Source of the DNA: Phytophthora hibernalis
Lineage: Eukaryota; Oomycota; Peronosporomycetes; Peronosporales; Peronosporaceae
DNA: 64,000 nucleotides
Reading direction: 5' to 3'
NCBI GenBank assembly: GCA_012656075.1
Contig: JAAKBF010000227.1
Coordinates: 1-64,000 of the forward strand
Below, piece after piece: positions 45,540 to 57,891 of the stretch. Under the pieces are notes generated by a model. The model did no database searches. It saw nothing but the letters and a program-made list of their open reading frames with translations, and had not been told where the DNA came from. Position numbers and translations under genes: made by a program. Within the stretch, counting starts at the first letter, position 1. Each line of letters opens with the position of its first letter.

Positions 45540-48500
45540 CTAGATAGGCATCTTCTCGTCTTCGTCGGCCACCTCGGCCTCGTGCTGTTCGGCCTCTTCC
45601 CTCGTGAGGAGTCGCCCAGATAGTAAATAGAAGAAAAGCTCGAAGCGTCGTCTTGGCAACGCGGTCGCACTCATGTCCAGGGGCGGGCCTCAGACAACGT
45701 GCCGGATGAACATCCAGCACACGTAGACACCACAGCTGAAGGCGTCGAACTGGATTGATTGTTCTGGGCGACGACGTCGTAGGTGTGGAGTCCAGAAATC
45801 TTGAGATGTGGCGCGATCGTATTAACGGCCTTGATGTACACCGCCTGGTTCAGCGGATCGTAGTAGAATATCCGCTGCGCACTCACCACCACCACACAGC
45901 ACCAGTGAGCGTTGTGGAAGTTCAGGGGAGTGACACGCACTCCACTCCCTCCTCAGTCACTTGTTGGAACACCCGGTCTTGAATATCTCTGGAATCAGGC
46001 GCAGCTTAAGAACTTCTTGTCCTAGTCTTGCTTGGCACTGCATCCTGGAACCCCGCAAATCGACACGAAGGGAAGTCATGTGTTAGGTGCACACACAGAG
46101 CCCTAATTGACGCATCCGAGAGCCATGTGGGTGGAATTGCTCTATAGAGCATCGAGAAGGTGAAGTCTGGAAGCGCAGGAAGACCGTCGATCTGCTTGTA
46201 CGGGTACGTGTCCAGCACTTGAGCCGCAACTTGGTTCGCCACATCGTGATACTTAGCCGGAAGTGCAGGAACGCCTTCAACCGTGAGCCACTTGTGCAGG
46301 TCCAGACCAAGCTGCACCACGCCCTTCAGATTCTGGATGCGCACAAAGGTCTCGATCTGCTCCCGACGATAGTTCCCCATATCCTTGATGACCACAGTTT
46401 CGACTTGATCTTTCTTCGCGCCTGTTCGCGTCTCTTGCGAGTCATCAACCTCAATGGCGCTCGCTGACGTGTTAGCAACAGGGAGGACCTTCATGCAGGC
46501 GTCCAGAAGCTTGGGGGCAGCAGGTAGTACGGATCCATGGTCATCACCGGGTTCTTCAACATCCGGAGCTTGGGCTTCTTGCTTTCCGCAGCGCAGAACT
46601 TCACTATCACTCCTGACAACCGGCGCTGCGTATCCATAAGAGAAGGTATCTCCCGGGCCAAGGCATCCGCTAGAGCGCGCAACGTTACTTCCCCAGCTTG
46701 TTGGCGGCCTTTCTCCGCCTGCTGATACCACTTCCTTTCCGATTTGTCGCCAGCTTGTGTGACTGCCTTGGATTTGCGTGGAGCTCCGACCTTCTTCGCC
46801 TGTGGATTCAGCCGAATGGTTGGTGCTGCTTGATCCATAGGCTCTCTGACTACTCCACCCGGGATCGGCACCTTCTCCTCCATTTCGTCTTCGTCTGGAA
46901 GGTTTTCGCTGTCGTCTGAACTCAGGTCAAACTCCACCTTCGCGTCCTCATCTAGCTGTCGATCATTTTTCGCATCTTTATGGTGCCGGCGTGAGACAGC
47001 AGAGGCGTTCTTAGCAGCGTTGTCGGCGCCAGCCGAAATCGGCATCTTCCGTTGGGCACATTGCGCCAATTTGTCATCAACATTTCCAGCATGTCATCAA
47101 ATTCATCTTCGTCCTCGATATCAGCCATTTCCAAGCAAATTAAGTGCGTCGCTCGGGCTGCGGCTCGGTACCGCTGGGCGGACGTATGATTTTCAGTCAG
47201 GCGAGTCTTCTTTCCATCCTTAGGATAGGCCTCGTACGTGAATTGCTTCACCCTTTGGAGGCTGCGGGAGGAATACGTCCACCTGAACAAATCATGGACA
47301 AATCATAGACAACAATCATGGGTCAGATCATGATTTAATCATGGATATTCCGTGATTCAATCATGGAAAATCCTGGAAGATACTGCGTACCTCACGTCAA
47401 TGCTCATCCAGGGGATGATAGGACCCGCAACACGCGAACGCTTGCGGAACGCCATCGCGTGGCGGCACGGGAGCTTCATTGTCAGGCTGAACTCACAGTC
47501 GCAGATCCAGTTGTCAAGTATCAGTCGATGTGTCTTCGACGCGTCCTGTATCACCACTTGATCCTGATGTTCACCACACACAGTGAACGCGTATCTCTCA
47601 GCGTTCGCGACCGCCCTTGAATACTCGACCTCGATATTCTCAGCGATGAAGAGAGGTAAATCTTAACACATAGGACATTTCCTCGTCGTAACTGGAGTTT
47701 ACGAAGCCTCCAATCCTGGTGAGGCGATAAGTGTACTCCTTCTCCATGCGTCTGTCATACGCAACAATAGCCTTCACGCAACCAGCCATGCTCATGTTCC
47801 CGTCTACGTCGCCCTTCAACTATCCAAAGAAATTCTCGAGCCTGCTGTTCGTGTGATTCTTGAAGTGCGAAAGCATGGCACGGCGGTACAGCACCCAGCG
47901 GTCTTGACTCTCATCCCAGTTTCTCTCGAGGTAAAGGAAGAAATCATGAAGACCAACTCTATCGCAAATGCCTCGAAAGACGCATGAGCTAGCGTGTATT
48001 TCTCTTCACTGCCGCATATACCATGGCGTGGACAGCTGCGTCCACCTGACTAGCATCGTCCGACGATATTTTACTGTACTCGGGCTTCGCACGCTTCACC
48101 TTGAGATACTTGATCACGTGAAAGTGACACACTATTACGCGAGCCTTGGGGAAGTTCGACTCCAAGACCTTGATCTCGTTAAGGTTGTTGTATAACGCGC
48201 AGTTGATCAATCCGCCTGGGGTGCAACCTTTTGAAGTGAGCCACCGCTCGGTCCATGTGCCAGTCGCCGTTCGCCTCCAACAGCGATTGCTGGACGACAG
48301 CGCCCTCTCCAAACTCATTCATCGTCATAAACGTAAGCAACTGGTAATTGTATCTGAAAGAATTACAAAAAATCATGCATCAGAATACGATTAATCATGG
48401 AATAATCATGGACACTACAGAAACTCACCGATTTGTCTTATGGCTGCAATCCACCAACATCAACTCGCTGAACCTTCCGTAGATGCGCCTCATGTGCGCA

Positions 48501-49531
48501 GTCGCCAGCGAAAGGACACCCGTCTCCCCAGCGAGAATCTCAGCAACCGACGAAATATTTTCTGGATCAGCGGCAGCGAAAGCTGCGATTTCCCGGGCTG
48601 TGGCGTCGTTGTCGTCGGCCATCGAAATGGAGGAAGCATGGTCGCGAACCATGTTATCCACGTCGACTTGAATCACGTTCTGGTCGTGTTCGAGCAAGTA
48701 GTCGTAGATCTTGGACCTCTTCGCAGCATACCTTCGACCCTCGCGCCAACCAACGGTTCACCACGCCCCGAGAACTTGGATATGTCGCGAAGCTTGCAGT
48801 CGACACCTCGTGGTTGTGTACATACCGACCGTTCTTCACTTGAAGCTCCACACGCTCCAGGTTCCACTGCACTCGAAACCGGAAGGGGCAGTTGGTCAGC
48901 CGGATGTGCTGTCGTGGACGGCTGCTTGTCCCCGAGATTTGCGCTTCTTCCAACCTTGTGTACATATGTACACACGGCGGTACGGGTCCAAGCCTTCCGG
49001 AACCAACTGGGACGCATCTCCGCCTCTCTTCGTCTTGGACAGCCGCTTGTTCTGCTCCGCACGACTGAAGGTCTCTTGCACCACCAGCACCTGCTTCGTG
49101 GTCGCGCAGTAGGTCTTCAAGGATGACTGCCAGGCTTCTCAGCTCGTGTGGTAGATGGCCGGAGGTTCAATCGCAACCTTCACGCCACCAGTTGTATAGG
49201 CACCCACCCTGTCATCTTGTGCGCCGTCACCGCCAGTCCCCACGTCGTCACCAGATGTGTCTGCACCCGCCCGGTCAGCTTGCGCGTCGTCACCGCCAGT
49301 CTCCACGTCGCCGTCCTCCATTTCGTCACCGCCAGTCCCCACGTCGTCGTCCTCCATTTCGTCACCACCAGTCTCCACGTTGTCGTCCTCCATTACGTCC
49401 TCCTCGAAAGACGCGTGAGCGCCACGCAGGACGCCGGAGATGCCTGGACCTCGCCGCGGCCATGGACGTGCTGGATCTGCTGCCGCTGTATCTCCTCCTT
49501 TTACCGCGCGGTCCGCCGCTTCCTCGGCCAT
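45540..49531 (-). CDS. Mutator-like (MULE) transposase fused to SWIM zinc finger and Ulp1-type protease
   Basis: From ATG 49531: an acidic region with repeats of about 12 residues (VETGGDEMEDDD type), then a Cys/His DNA-binding segment (LTNCPFRFRVQWNLERVEL, about 48850-48910). The DDE core follows: LMLVDCSHKTNRY across a 75-bp intron (48354-48428), KARVIVCHFHVIKYLK (about 48100-48150), and NSRLENFF with the catalytic Glu (about 47840). Next is a SWIM finger CDC...CRH (about 47445-47500) and a 108-bp intron (47283-47390). The end is a C48 cysteine protease: NAHWCCVVV (His, about 45900), YYDPLNQ (Asp), and QFDAFSCGVYVCW (Cys, about 45720-45760). Stops at about 47823 and 45677 and slips near 49120 and 45750 interrupt it. 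In plants, Kaonashi-type MULEs carry Ulp1 domains; this is a similar pairing in one gene. Confidence 0.8.
49225..49398 (-). repeat. Coding tandem repeat, about 36-bp units
   Basis: Units such as TCACCGCCAGTCCCCACGTC (plus strand) recur at 36-bp spacing, encoding the acidic VETGGDEMEDDD-type repeat of the MULE protein. Later units drift to DTSGDD and similar. Confidence 0.75.
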
Positions 49532-50270
49532 CTTGTCTTGTCTGGTCTGGATGGCAAAATGGAAGTACCAACTGTTTCATCCTCGATCGGAAATATCCGA
49601 ATTGGAAATAGGCGAACTGGTGGTGGTAAGGAAAACAATAAATTACAATCATGGACCAATCATGTTTTGAAATCATGTGTGTTTCCATGACTGAAATCAT
49701 GGCCTTCAACGGTTCCGTTAATAAGTTAGTGAATTCGAAACAGTGGAGAAAGAGATCGTCGCTAAAACTGAGGATTCCCTTTACTTGAAGTTACTATTAC
49801 TTCGTTGTATGTTGTAAAGCCGGATACCACTTCGTTACGTTGCGCTAACTGCAACAGATGTGCAAATATAGATCTTACGTTGTCTGGACCCCCAGACAAA
49901 CTGCGGAATGGAATTAAACCCACTCTGCAACTCGGACCGGTTTCGCTTCTGCTTCTCATCGTGAGTGGATAGTATCGTGCGGAGAGTTCCAAATTAATAA
50001 TTTCTCGCACGAGGAAACGTTTCCTTAGTCTTTTCTCTGTTTCCTTTCCAAGAGCTCCGGAGTTGGCCAAACGGGTAAACTCCTTATTCTTTGGATTTTC
50101 CCTCTTCTCCTCCGTCGAGCGTAAGCACACTGTCATCGTCATCGTCGCTTGATGTCTCTTGCTCAATCTTTTGAAGGCCAAATGTTGGAGTGGATTTGTT
50201 TGAATTTGAGTGATGACAGGGAATTGTCTTCTCATAGTTTCCGTGCCACGAAAGTATAGTCCGAGTTCAG
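49532..50270. other. MULE upstream region and decayed 3' part of CRN/RHS copy A
   Basis: 49640-49700 has five ATCATG words like those in the MULE introns. A minus frame at 49762-50235 (157 codons, basic) continues downstream of the copy A reading frame. Its first 60 bp still align with copy B (59860-59930), but in a shifted frame, so the ORF is probably not a gene in its own right. Confidence 0.4.
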
Positions 50271-50703
50271 TTACTCGAGCAAGCTCATTTCAAATAATAT
50301 CCGCAAGTAATCAACAATATCATTCCGTTTGTTGACCAGGAGCTTGCTCAAGCGCTCGATCAGCAATCGCTTCATGAATGAAGTTGGCTTTGCAACAATG
50401 GGGTCATCCATCGGGTTGTTGGGGTTTGGCACAAAGTGGCAAATGCAATGATGCATCGTAGCCGTCTCCCTTCCAGAGAAAACTTTCTGCACGTAGTCGA
50501 TATCGTTCAACCCCGCGATGGTTATGATCTTGTGTTGCCGATTCTGGACGAAGTTTTCGTACGTAGCTAGACATTCACGAGCAAGGCCGCCAAAGATGTG
50601 GATACTATAATAGACCCGAAATCATTATAACGTCACCGGGATCGATAGTAGCAGTGGTGATCCCCTTTTTCGATTTTAGGCAAGTCCGTTTCTTCATTGT
50701 AAG

Positions 50704-52560
50704 TAGGGATGGGCAAATGCAACCGTGGCATTAATGCCATTTCGAGTGCAATGACATTTTGTGCATTAATGCGTGCAATTCCACCAAATTCAATGCATTT
50801 GGGTGATGGCGTATTTTACACGAGAAAGACGAACATACCTTCGCGCCCTGAGCGTGCAGACAGATCGCAATGTGTCCTGCTGCAGAGCGGGTACATCTAT
50901 TGCCACCTTCACGCTCCAATTGCCAACTAGATGGCGCATGATGCCTCCTCGCCTATGCTGCCAGCAATGCTGGCGTAGAATTGGCTAGCGTGGCTACGCG
51001 CTCTACACTACAACAGAAGCAAGCGCAAGGAGTTGTACTGAATCACAGGGCACTAGATAGACGACATCACCAGCTGCACGAGCTTCACGAGGAGGCGATG
51101 CTAGACTACTGCACGGCAGTGCGTCTACTACCCATTCTTCGATTCACTCTGCAGCAGCAACGTCCTCTTCCCCTTCACCCATGCCTCAAGAGCGCGTGCA
51201 CCCCGCCTGGAAGGAATTCAACTACACCGACGGCGACTACGACCTTCAACCACTGCCCCACGAAGCTGTTCAAGTGTCAGCCGACTCGTAATTTGCTCAA
51301 GCACCTGGGGTCGTGTCCCGGGTTAGATGTGTGAGGTCGGGCAGCTCACGTGGGGGCGCTACGGATATCCTGCAAAAAGCGCAAGCGAAAACACCAAAAA
51401 GCCCAACCCAATCTCCTGGTGCTACACAAGATTCCGTTATGACTGAAGCATCGCTATCGCAGTCGCAGCCGATCTTCCCTTTGCTGGGGATAACGACAGG
51501 AAGGAGAAGAACCGCTTTCAGTCAGAAATTGCAAGGTCTTTTACGCTGCTGGTCTTCTATTTCGGAGGATAGAGGTGGAAGACCCTCACGGTTCCGCAGA
51601 GAGCAATGGAATATGATGCATGCATCAAACGCCTGAGGCGAGAGGAAGAGGAAGTAGTGGAAGACGCGTTTTTGTAACAATACAATATAAATTGCGGCAA
51701 TATTTATTATTGAGCTGTTCAATACAATTTCAAACTGAATTAGCGGACCTCTGGCTAAAATGGTCTGTTTTCGAGTCCCAACGAGGGTTGTTCAGACTTC
51801 TCGAGAAGAGTCCATTCCGCCTGAAGTTGATCATGCCACTCTGGGATCTCGACGACCTCCGAACTGCCGCCGAAGAACTCAACCTTACAATTAGGGATGC
51901 GCAAATGCATGCATTATGGCATTAATGCACTGCTCCGATTGCATTCAAGGCATCGATGCAACGCATTTGTTTCGAGCTCTTGCAAGTAAAAATAGATTCT
52001 CAGTAAATTACAGCAGTAACGCTAAAACTCAAACTCTTCTTTCCGGTCTTTGTGGCTTGCGAAATCTTGCGAGTAGCTGCAGCCGGTTCCTGATGAAATT
52101 GACCAGAGTGACAGACTTAGCGAGTGCTGGATGCATCCAAGGCAGGCTCAGCATCTCCTCCAGAACGAGATTCAGTGCATGACTGCTGCACCCGTTGCAA
52201 AAGATGGTTCGCTTACGCCTTCTGCATGACAGGGGCATCGCCAGCCGTCACAGAGACCACGACTTGTTTCCCAGCGGCCGTGTTAAGTTCATCAATGACA
52301 GATCCAATTTCTTTGGCTGCGTACTCAGATGTTTGTTCAGCCTCACCAGGCGTTTAGGTACACCAAAGTTGCGGCCGCACCAGGGAGACACAACGACGTA
52401 ATTGAAAATCTTCTCTTTGCTGACGCTAGACGAGCCATCCGACACTAACCTAGGCGTTGACTCATCCTGCAGTCGTGCAACCAACTTGGCCTTCTCGAGC
52501 TCGAATTCCGTCGTCAGAAGGCGACCAGCTATTTAGGGGTGGAAGGATCTTATTGCATCT
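50704..52560 (+). mobile_element. hAT transposon (hAT-a) inserted in copy A, right half inverted
   Basis: The left terminus TAGGGATGGGCAAATGCA starts at 50704, preceded by ATTGTAAG (50696-50703). The other terminus, TAGGGATGCGCAAATGCA, starts at 51892, preceded by CTTACAAT (51884-51891). These 8-mers are reverse complements, i.e. the same 8-bp target duplication with one side flipped. Plus-strand frames at 51180-51310 read a BED-like finger (FKCQPTRNLLKHLGSCPG) and at 51500-51600 the family's RF.SEIARSF region. The C-terminal part is on the minus strand (52520-52029) with SSVSKEKIFNYVVVSP and CSSHALNLVLEEMLSLPW. The two halves thus point in opposite directions, as expected after an internal inversion. 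Confidence 0.7.
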
Positions 52561-53122
52561 GATATCCGATGCATGCATCTTAGTCAACAGAATTACCCTT
52601 TGTAACGTTCACGTAAAAAGCAAGCTAACGCTAGCCAAAATTCCTACCGCTTCTCCACTGACTTCCATACACTAACGTTATAACTACAGCGCTTATGCTG
52701 GTAGTGCTTATCTGCACTACATCTAAGTGCAATTCCGCTTTCAGGGCACTGCTGCACGAAGCGCAAAAGTTTGAGCTCGACATGGCTACATTCAACTTCC
52801 AATTTCGACCCAACCAACGAAATACATGTAGTAGGTGTTGCCCTCTAGCACGAGCTCCGCCAGGATACATGACACCTGGGTGGCGTTTGCAGGGTTTAAT
52901 CAAAACGCTTATCCTATCTATTAACGGGCGCACGACTACTGCAACCATCCGTGATCGCTATTTTTAAAAGTATTTTAATACTTTGAAAAATACTTTTGCA
53001 GTGTTTATTTTTAACATTGTGGCAATATAAAATTGTATTGGAATCGACGAACCCCAATAAAAAATATTTTAATTGGAAAACACAATTAATTATTGTATTG
53101 TTCGATTTAATTCCGACCTCTG
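51665..53122. mobile_element. Second hAT-like element (hAT-b), ends separated by the inversion
   Basis: Two AT-rich tracts, about 51665-51753 and about 52950-53122, both end in GACCTCTG next to the CRN fragment. At 51754-51761 the flank is GCTAAAAT, at 53123-53130 ATTTTAGC, an inverted pair of one 8-bp target duplication. The terminal sequence read inward is CAGAGGTC, a typical short hAT end. No transposase was assigned to it with confidence; a minus frame at 52631-52948 is unrecognised. Confidence 0.6.
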
Positions 53123-54713
53123 ATTTTAGCGCATGCGTCGGGACCTCCATCGTACAGATGAAGGAGCCCGTTCTTCACTCCTCCCTTCACCCCGCTCTCC
53201 ATTTTTGCCTTAACGTTATCCACGATGAGCGCTTTCATCGACGTTACCACCTCTCCACATGACCACTTCGGTCAACTGAGAAGATGTGGGATTGGCCTCG
53301 AATGAGGCCGTGATGATCGTAGTGAGCGGGTTCTCGAAGATGTAGCGTAGAAAGAAGTACGCGAAGAAGACGGACGTGCCAATGGCACGACCGTCACTGC
53401 CAACCCTATCAATGAACGAACCAAACAGAACAGATTTAGTACTTGTGTCACACTGGCAGTCCAAACTCACGGTCGTCTCACCTGGTGTTCCGGTGACCGT
53501 GACTGATTTTACCACTTCGATGCTCAGCTGATCAAGAATTCTGAGGTAATAGTCGTGGTAACACTTGCGCACGTACAGCTCTGGCTCAGGATACTTGATC
53601 TCCGTAGGTAGCTCTCGTGGGAATGCCAGTGTCGTGCTTTCGGCCCAAGTAGGCGCCGATGTACCTGCTTCATTGAGCCGCAGCCGCTTGGGCGAATTCG
53701 AGGACATGGTGTTGGTAGGAGAGTTTTAGGAATGACCCGAGTAGCGATGAGAGGAAAATGGTGAGTGACTATGAGGGAGAAGGATGGATCCAAGCAATGC
53801 TCTCAGAGAACGATCCTGACCATCCGGAGTAGTTACCGAACCTCAGCACTCGATATTCCGCTGTCCTTTCCTGTCACACTCCTCACGTCGTTTTCCAACT
53901 ATCTTCATTTAATTCTAAAATATACATTTAAAATAAATGTAAAAAAAATTATTTTAACAAAGCCGCGACTTCGCCCGGAACAGCTCTGGATTTTACTTTT
54001 GAGATCAGCAAACTAAGTTTCAAAGTGAGTGTTTTAAGAAAAATGGATTGGAATTCGTCGTGCAAAATTCACTTCATATTCATGTACGCCATTTTTTGAT
54101 TGTATTGATTAGGAGATACTGATAGGAACGATACTCCAATGAAGGCGACACATTTGCTGTACTTCGAAATATTAGCAAAATGCTGGTTGAAGGAGTGTTG
54201 AAGGAATCTTAAATGACGGGTGTTACAGGTACCGTACAAACCAGAATCTACTGAAACTTAATACTTGTTATATGGGGACCAGGACTCCTTTTCTACAGCG
54301 TACTAACGCCGTGTTTTACACAGAGAAGTTCCGGATTGGATTCCTACTGCAGAGTTCCTTGGCAAAGAACTCTGTATTGCGTTGGGGATGCGTTTCCATA
54401 ACGTTACCAGTATATGAGCGTACGGGACTCAACTTCGACTCTCGTGGTCTCTCATATTCGGTCAGGTCCCAGTACAGCTGGGAATCCATCCGCCAACCTT
54501 GGTTGATTGGGGGAGCGCCATCCATCGTGGATGGCAGCCAATTATCTTGGGTTGCTAGTGAAAGTTTTTAAGCTTGGTGCTTTCCTCCTCATGCTCGACA
54601 CGTGGCTAAACTAATACCACTTTGAGTTTCGCTCGCAACTGCACAAGCGTTCGCCCTCTCCTTCTCTCCGTTTAAGCACTCATTCAACGCGCCAAAGCTG
54701 CTACAATACAGTT

Positions 54714-55858
54714 TCGATTTCAAAGTGAGGTACATTAATGTCATTTAGCAAATCTAACGCCACCTAATGGCCGTAATCAACCTGTGGCTGCATTACACTA
54801 GTCGGTGTAGCGACCTTCTTCGCGCTATGCGCCGGGAAGGTCGCTCACTTTTCCTTCCACCGAGGTCAGTCGGTCAGGTTCCATCTGTGCTAGGATCCAT
54901 TGCCTGCAGTCTTCTCTCAAATAGCCGCCCATTGTTGACCCACGATCTGTTGTAAGTCTGCACGCCACTCCATGCTGACCCCGTTGTGCATGCCAGTCGC
55001 GCCAATTCATGTGCCGTCCGGTTATAGTCCCTTATCTGCGTCGTCCAGCTGTCTACGTTGACTGCATCAGCAACTCGTCGTGTCTTCCAATAAGGCCCCT
55101 TCAAATGTTTTGCCGTCGGAGGTTTCCTCGTCACATGTTGTCTCAGTGCTCTCTCGTTATCGCCAATAACGTGGGGCTTTTGCCAACCGTGGCGCTGGCA
55201 GTATGAGAGCCCCTGTAGTAACCCCAAGTGAGCCGTCAGTAATTGGCCAGCACGCTTGCTTTGATAAAGTGGCGCCGTCATGTACATTATTTCGAAGCCC
55301 CCAGATTGGCGGTCTACCTTCCCGATCATCATACCACTACATCTTTGGGTACCGCCTCGTATAGCTCCCCGCTGGTAAAGACAGTGTAGGAGTCATCTGA
55401 AATGCCTCTGCTGCACATCAGATCAATCCTGTCATCTCCCAGTATGTTGCATACGATCTGTCGGACTCGTACCCGGATGTGAGGCTCGACTGCGTCGGAT
55501 AATCCGCTCATTACCGACCCGTATGCGCTGCGCAGTCTGGATGCCAGGCCATTAACATGATATTTGGCACTTGTGTCATTCGGTGTGTCGAAACGAGATA
55601 CTCTCCATCTCCATACTCCGAGTAAGTACAGAGCAGCCCCAATACTCCAGCATCGCTCGATAGCAATATCCTCCAGATTCCCGTAAGGTCAATGGTGGCC
55701 GCATCCTGTTCAGCAATGTATCGCCCTACGCTTCTGACCAATCCTCTTGGCATTTGTGGTAATTTCAGAGAGAAAATCGCCTCCTCGTAGTTTGGTAGTC
55801 GCCGCCCCGCCTGTTTCCACCTAGTTACCAGCACATCCCTGAGTTTACTGCAGCCATA
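54714..55858 (-). mobile_element. 5'-truncated LINE, RT C-terminus and RNase H-like domain
   Basis: It is flanked by the 16-bp target duplication CTGCTACAATACAGTT (54698-54713 and 55859-55874). Minus-strand frames give an RT C-terminal region (55834-55511; MAWHPDCAAH) and an RNase H-like domain (55511-54874; LTAHLGLLQGLSYCQRHGW, HVIGDNERALRQH, TAHELARLA). Two acidic positions expected for catalysis are replaced (FTSG for FTDG, TAHLGL for AEYLGL). Frames shift around 55330. The 3' end carries GACATTAATGTACCTCAC, also found at the end of the LINE in copy B. Confidence 0.85.
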
Positions 55859-56273
55859 CTGCTACAATACAGTTACAACACATACCCTGATGAAGTAGTC
55901 GTTTGGCCGAACACTAGCCAGTGTCATGTTGTCTTGTATTTAAATTTAATTGGTGGAAAACTACGTACCGGCGTATTTCTATCAGAAGTACGAGGCTGAA
56001 GCAACCAACACTAGGATTCTACTTACCAAAGGTCGCACTGCTCGGCCAAACGACTACTTCATCCGGGTCTGTGTTGTAACTGTATTGTAGCAGCTTTGGC
56101 GCGTTGAATGAGTGCTTAAACGGAGAGAAGGAGAGGGCGAACGCTTGTGCAGTTGCGAGCGAAACTCAAAGTGGTATTAGTTTAGCCACGTGTCGAGCAC
56201 GAGGAGGAAAGCACCAAGCCTAAAAAACTTTCACTAGCAACCCAAGATAATTGGCTGCCATCCACGATGGATG

Positions 56274-57085
56274 TGTGGCGAAGCTGCTTCACGAAAATTG
56301 CTGACGTGTTCGAAGCTTGCGCACGGTACGCCCGGACTGCCGACTGTCGGAGGGGCACTCCGTTGATCTGGCGCGATCGAAACCTTGTAGTCACCTTGTG
56401 TACCCGACGGCTGGGCGGGTTACGCTCTTCCGGTGTTCGTGAAGACGTTCAGTGGTGACCAAGGCGGAGGTTGGAGATTGGTTGCTCCTTCCGGGGTCTG
56501 GGTGGGTGACGGACACGCGGGTATTTTCACGCGGTCGTCGGTATGCTGCGTTAGAGTCTTGGTTCAAGCCGATCGCGTGGGGTTGTATCCTTTTCTTGTG
56601 CTGTTGTAGCCCTTTCCGTTGCTTGACGCCTCCTCTTGGCGGGATCTTGTGATGAGATTGATGTGCGAGCGTACCCTGGCCACGCTATCCTAGTGTACGT
56701 CGCGCGCTTGACAGACTTAGTGGTCCTTCGTCGGGTAGGCCAATATACTTCCTTCCCCGGAAAGGTATGTGTCTTGCAAGGCAAATCTGAATCTATTCTG
56801 TATCTTAACCTCCTACCTCTCTCTCTATCCACTGGACTCTTTGCGCATCCCTACAATACTTCGTACCGACTCTTAGCCCGGGATAACTTCAAGTGTACCA
56901 CTATTCGGATACCATCTGATCGGGATCGCGATCGGCGAACGAAATGATCGCACCATAGAGATCCGGATTCACGATGGCTGATCTCCGATACCCCTAACCC
57001 GTCTCCGGGTTCTGGATAGAGACCCATCTATCCAATCGTGTGCTGGCCGCAGCCGAATCCCGAAACTGGCGTGCACTTCTCCACA
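56274..57085 (+). mobile_element. Solo LTR of a Gypsy element, 812 bp
   Basis: It starts TGTGGCGAAGC and ends CTCCACA, like the 13.9-kb Gypsy element (TGTGGCGAAGC ... CCACA), with GATG on both sides (56270-56273 and 57086-57089) as a 4-bp target duplication. The empty site is preserved in the left palindrome arm near 54530, where the flanks run together with one GATG. Its interior is not obviously similar to the 1,101-bp LTR, so it is a related but different family. Recombination between two LTRs removed the body. Confidence 0.85.
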
Positions 57086-57891
57086 GATGGCGGTTCCCCC
57101 AATCAACCAATGTTGGCGGATGGATTCCCAGACCTTACCGAACATGAAGGACCACGAGAGTCGAAGTTGAGTCCCGTACGCTCATATACTGGTAACGTTA
57201 TGGGAAACGCATCCCCAACGCAATACAGAGTTCTTTGCCAAGGAACTCTGCAGTAGGAATCCAATCCGGAACTTCTCTGTGTAAAACACGGCGTTAGTAC
57301 GCTGTAGAAAAGGAGTCCTGGTCCCCATATAACAAGTATTAAGTTTCAGTAGATTCTGGTTTGTACGGTACCTGTAACACCCGTCATTTAAGATTCCTTC
57401 AACACTCCTTCAACCAGCATTTTGCTAATATTTCGAAGTACAGCAAATGTGTCGCCTTCATTGGAGTATCGTTCCTATCAGTATCTCCTAATCAATACAA
57501 TCAAAAAATGGCGTACATGAATATGAAGTGAATTTTGCACGACGAATTCAATCCATTTTTCTTAAAACACTCACTTTGAAACTTAGTTTGCTGATCTCAA
57601 AAGTAAAATCCAGAGCTGTTCCGGGCGAAGTCGCGGCTTTGTTAAAATAATTTTTTTTACATTTATTTTAAATGTATATTTTAGAATTAAATGAAGATAG
57701 TTGGAAAACGACGTGAGGAGTGTGACAGGAAAGGACAGCGGAATATCGAGTGCTGAGGTTCGGTAACTACTCCGGATGGTCAGGATCGTTCTCTGAGAGC
57801 ATTGCTTGGATCCATCCTTCTCCCTCATAGTCACTCACCATTTTCCTCTCATCGCTACTCGGGTCATTCCTAAAACTCTCCTACCAACACC

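Larger units (their letters stand above)
50271..53707 (-). pseudogene. CRN/RHS-type NTPase gene, copy A, split by two hAT elements and an inversion
   Basis: The 5' part is at 53707-53123 (MSSNSPKRLRLNEAGTS, then YHDYYLRILDQL, FGSFIDRVGSDGRAIG, SVFFAYFFLRYIFENP). The middle part (FRLLEKSPF to DLRTAAEELNLT) lies at 51754-51891 on the opposite strand. The 3' part is at 50703-50271 (minus; HHCICHFVPNPNNPMDDP, KRLLIERLSKLLVNKRNDI). The order and wording follow the P-loop NTPase module shared by CRN C-termini and retrotransposon-hot-spot proteins. The P-loop is damaged: RAIGTSVF where GTPGIGKSVF is usual in the family. No LFLAK start is present. Copy B (57892 onward) serves as the unbroken reference for the fragment order. 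Confidence 0.75.

Noticed and set aside
55861..56091. A possible 231-bp miniature transposon with GCTACAATACAGTTACAAC inverted ends
   Set aside because: The inverted match continues outward beyond these ends into the large palindrome arms, so this is the palindrome centre, not a separate element.
53765..57834. The ORFs 53765-54016 (+) and 57583-57834 (-) as conserved duplicate genes
   Set aside because: They lie in the identical palindrome arms upstream of the CRN/RHS genes. Their identity reflects the arms and not selection, and they show no domain.
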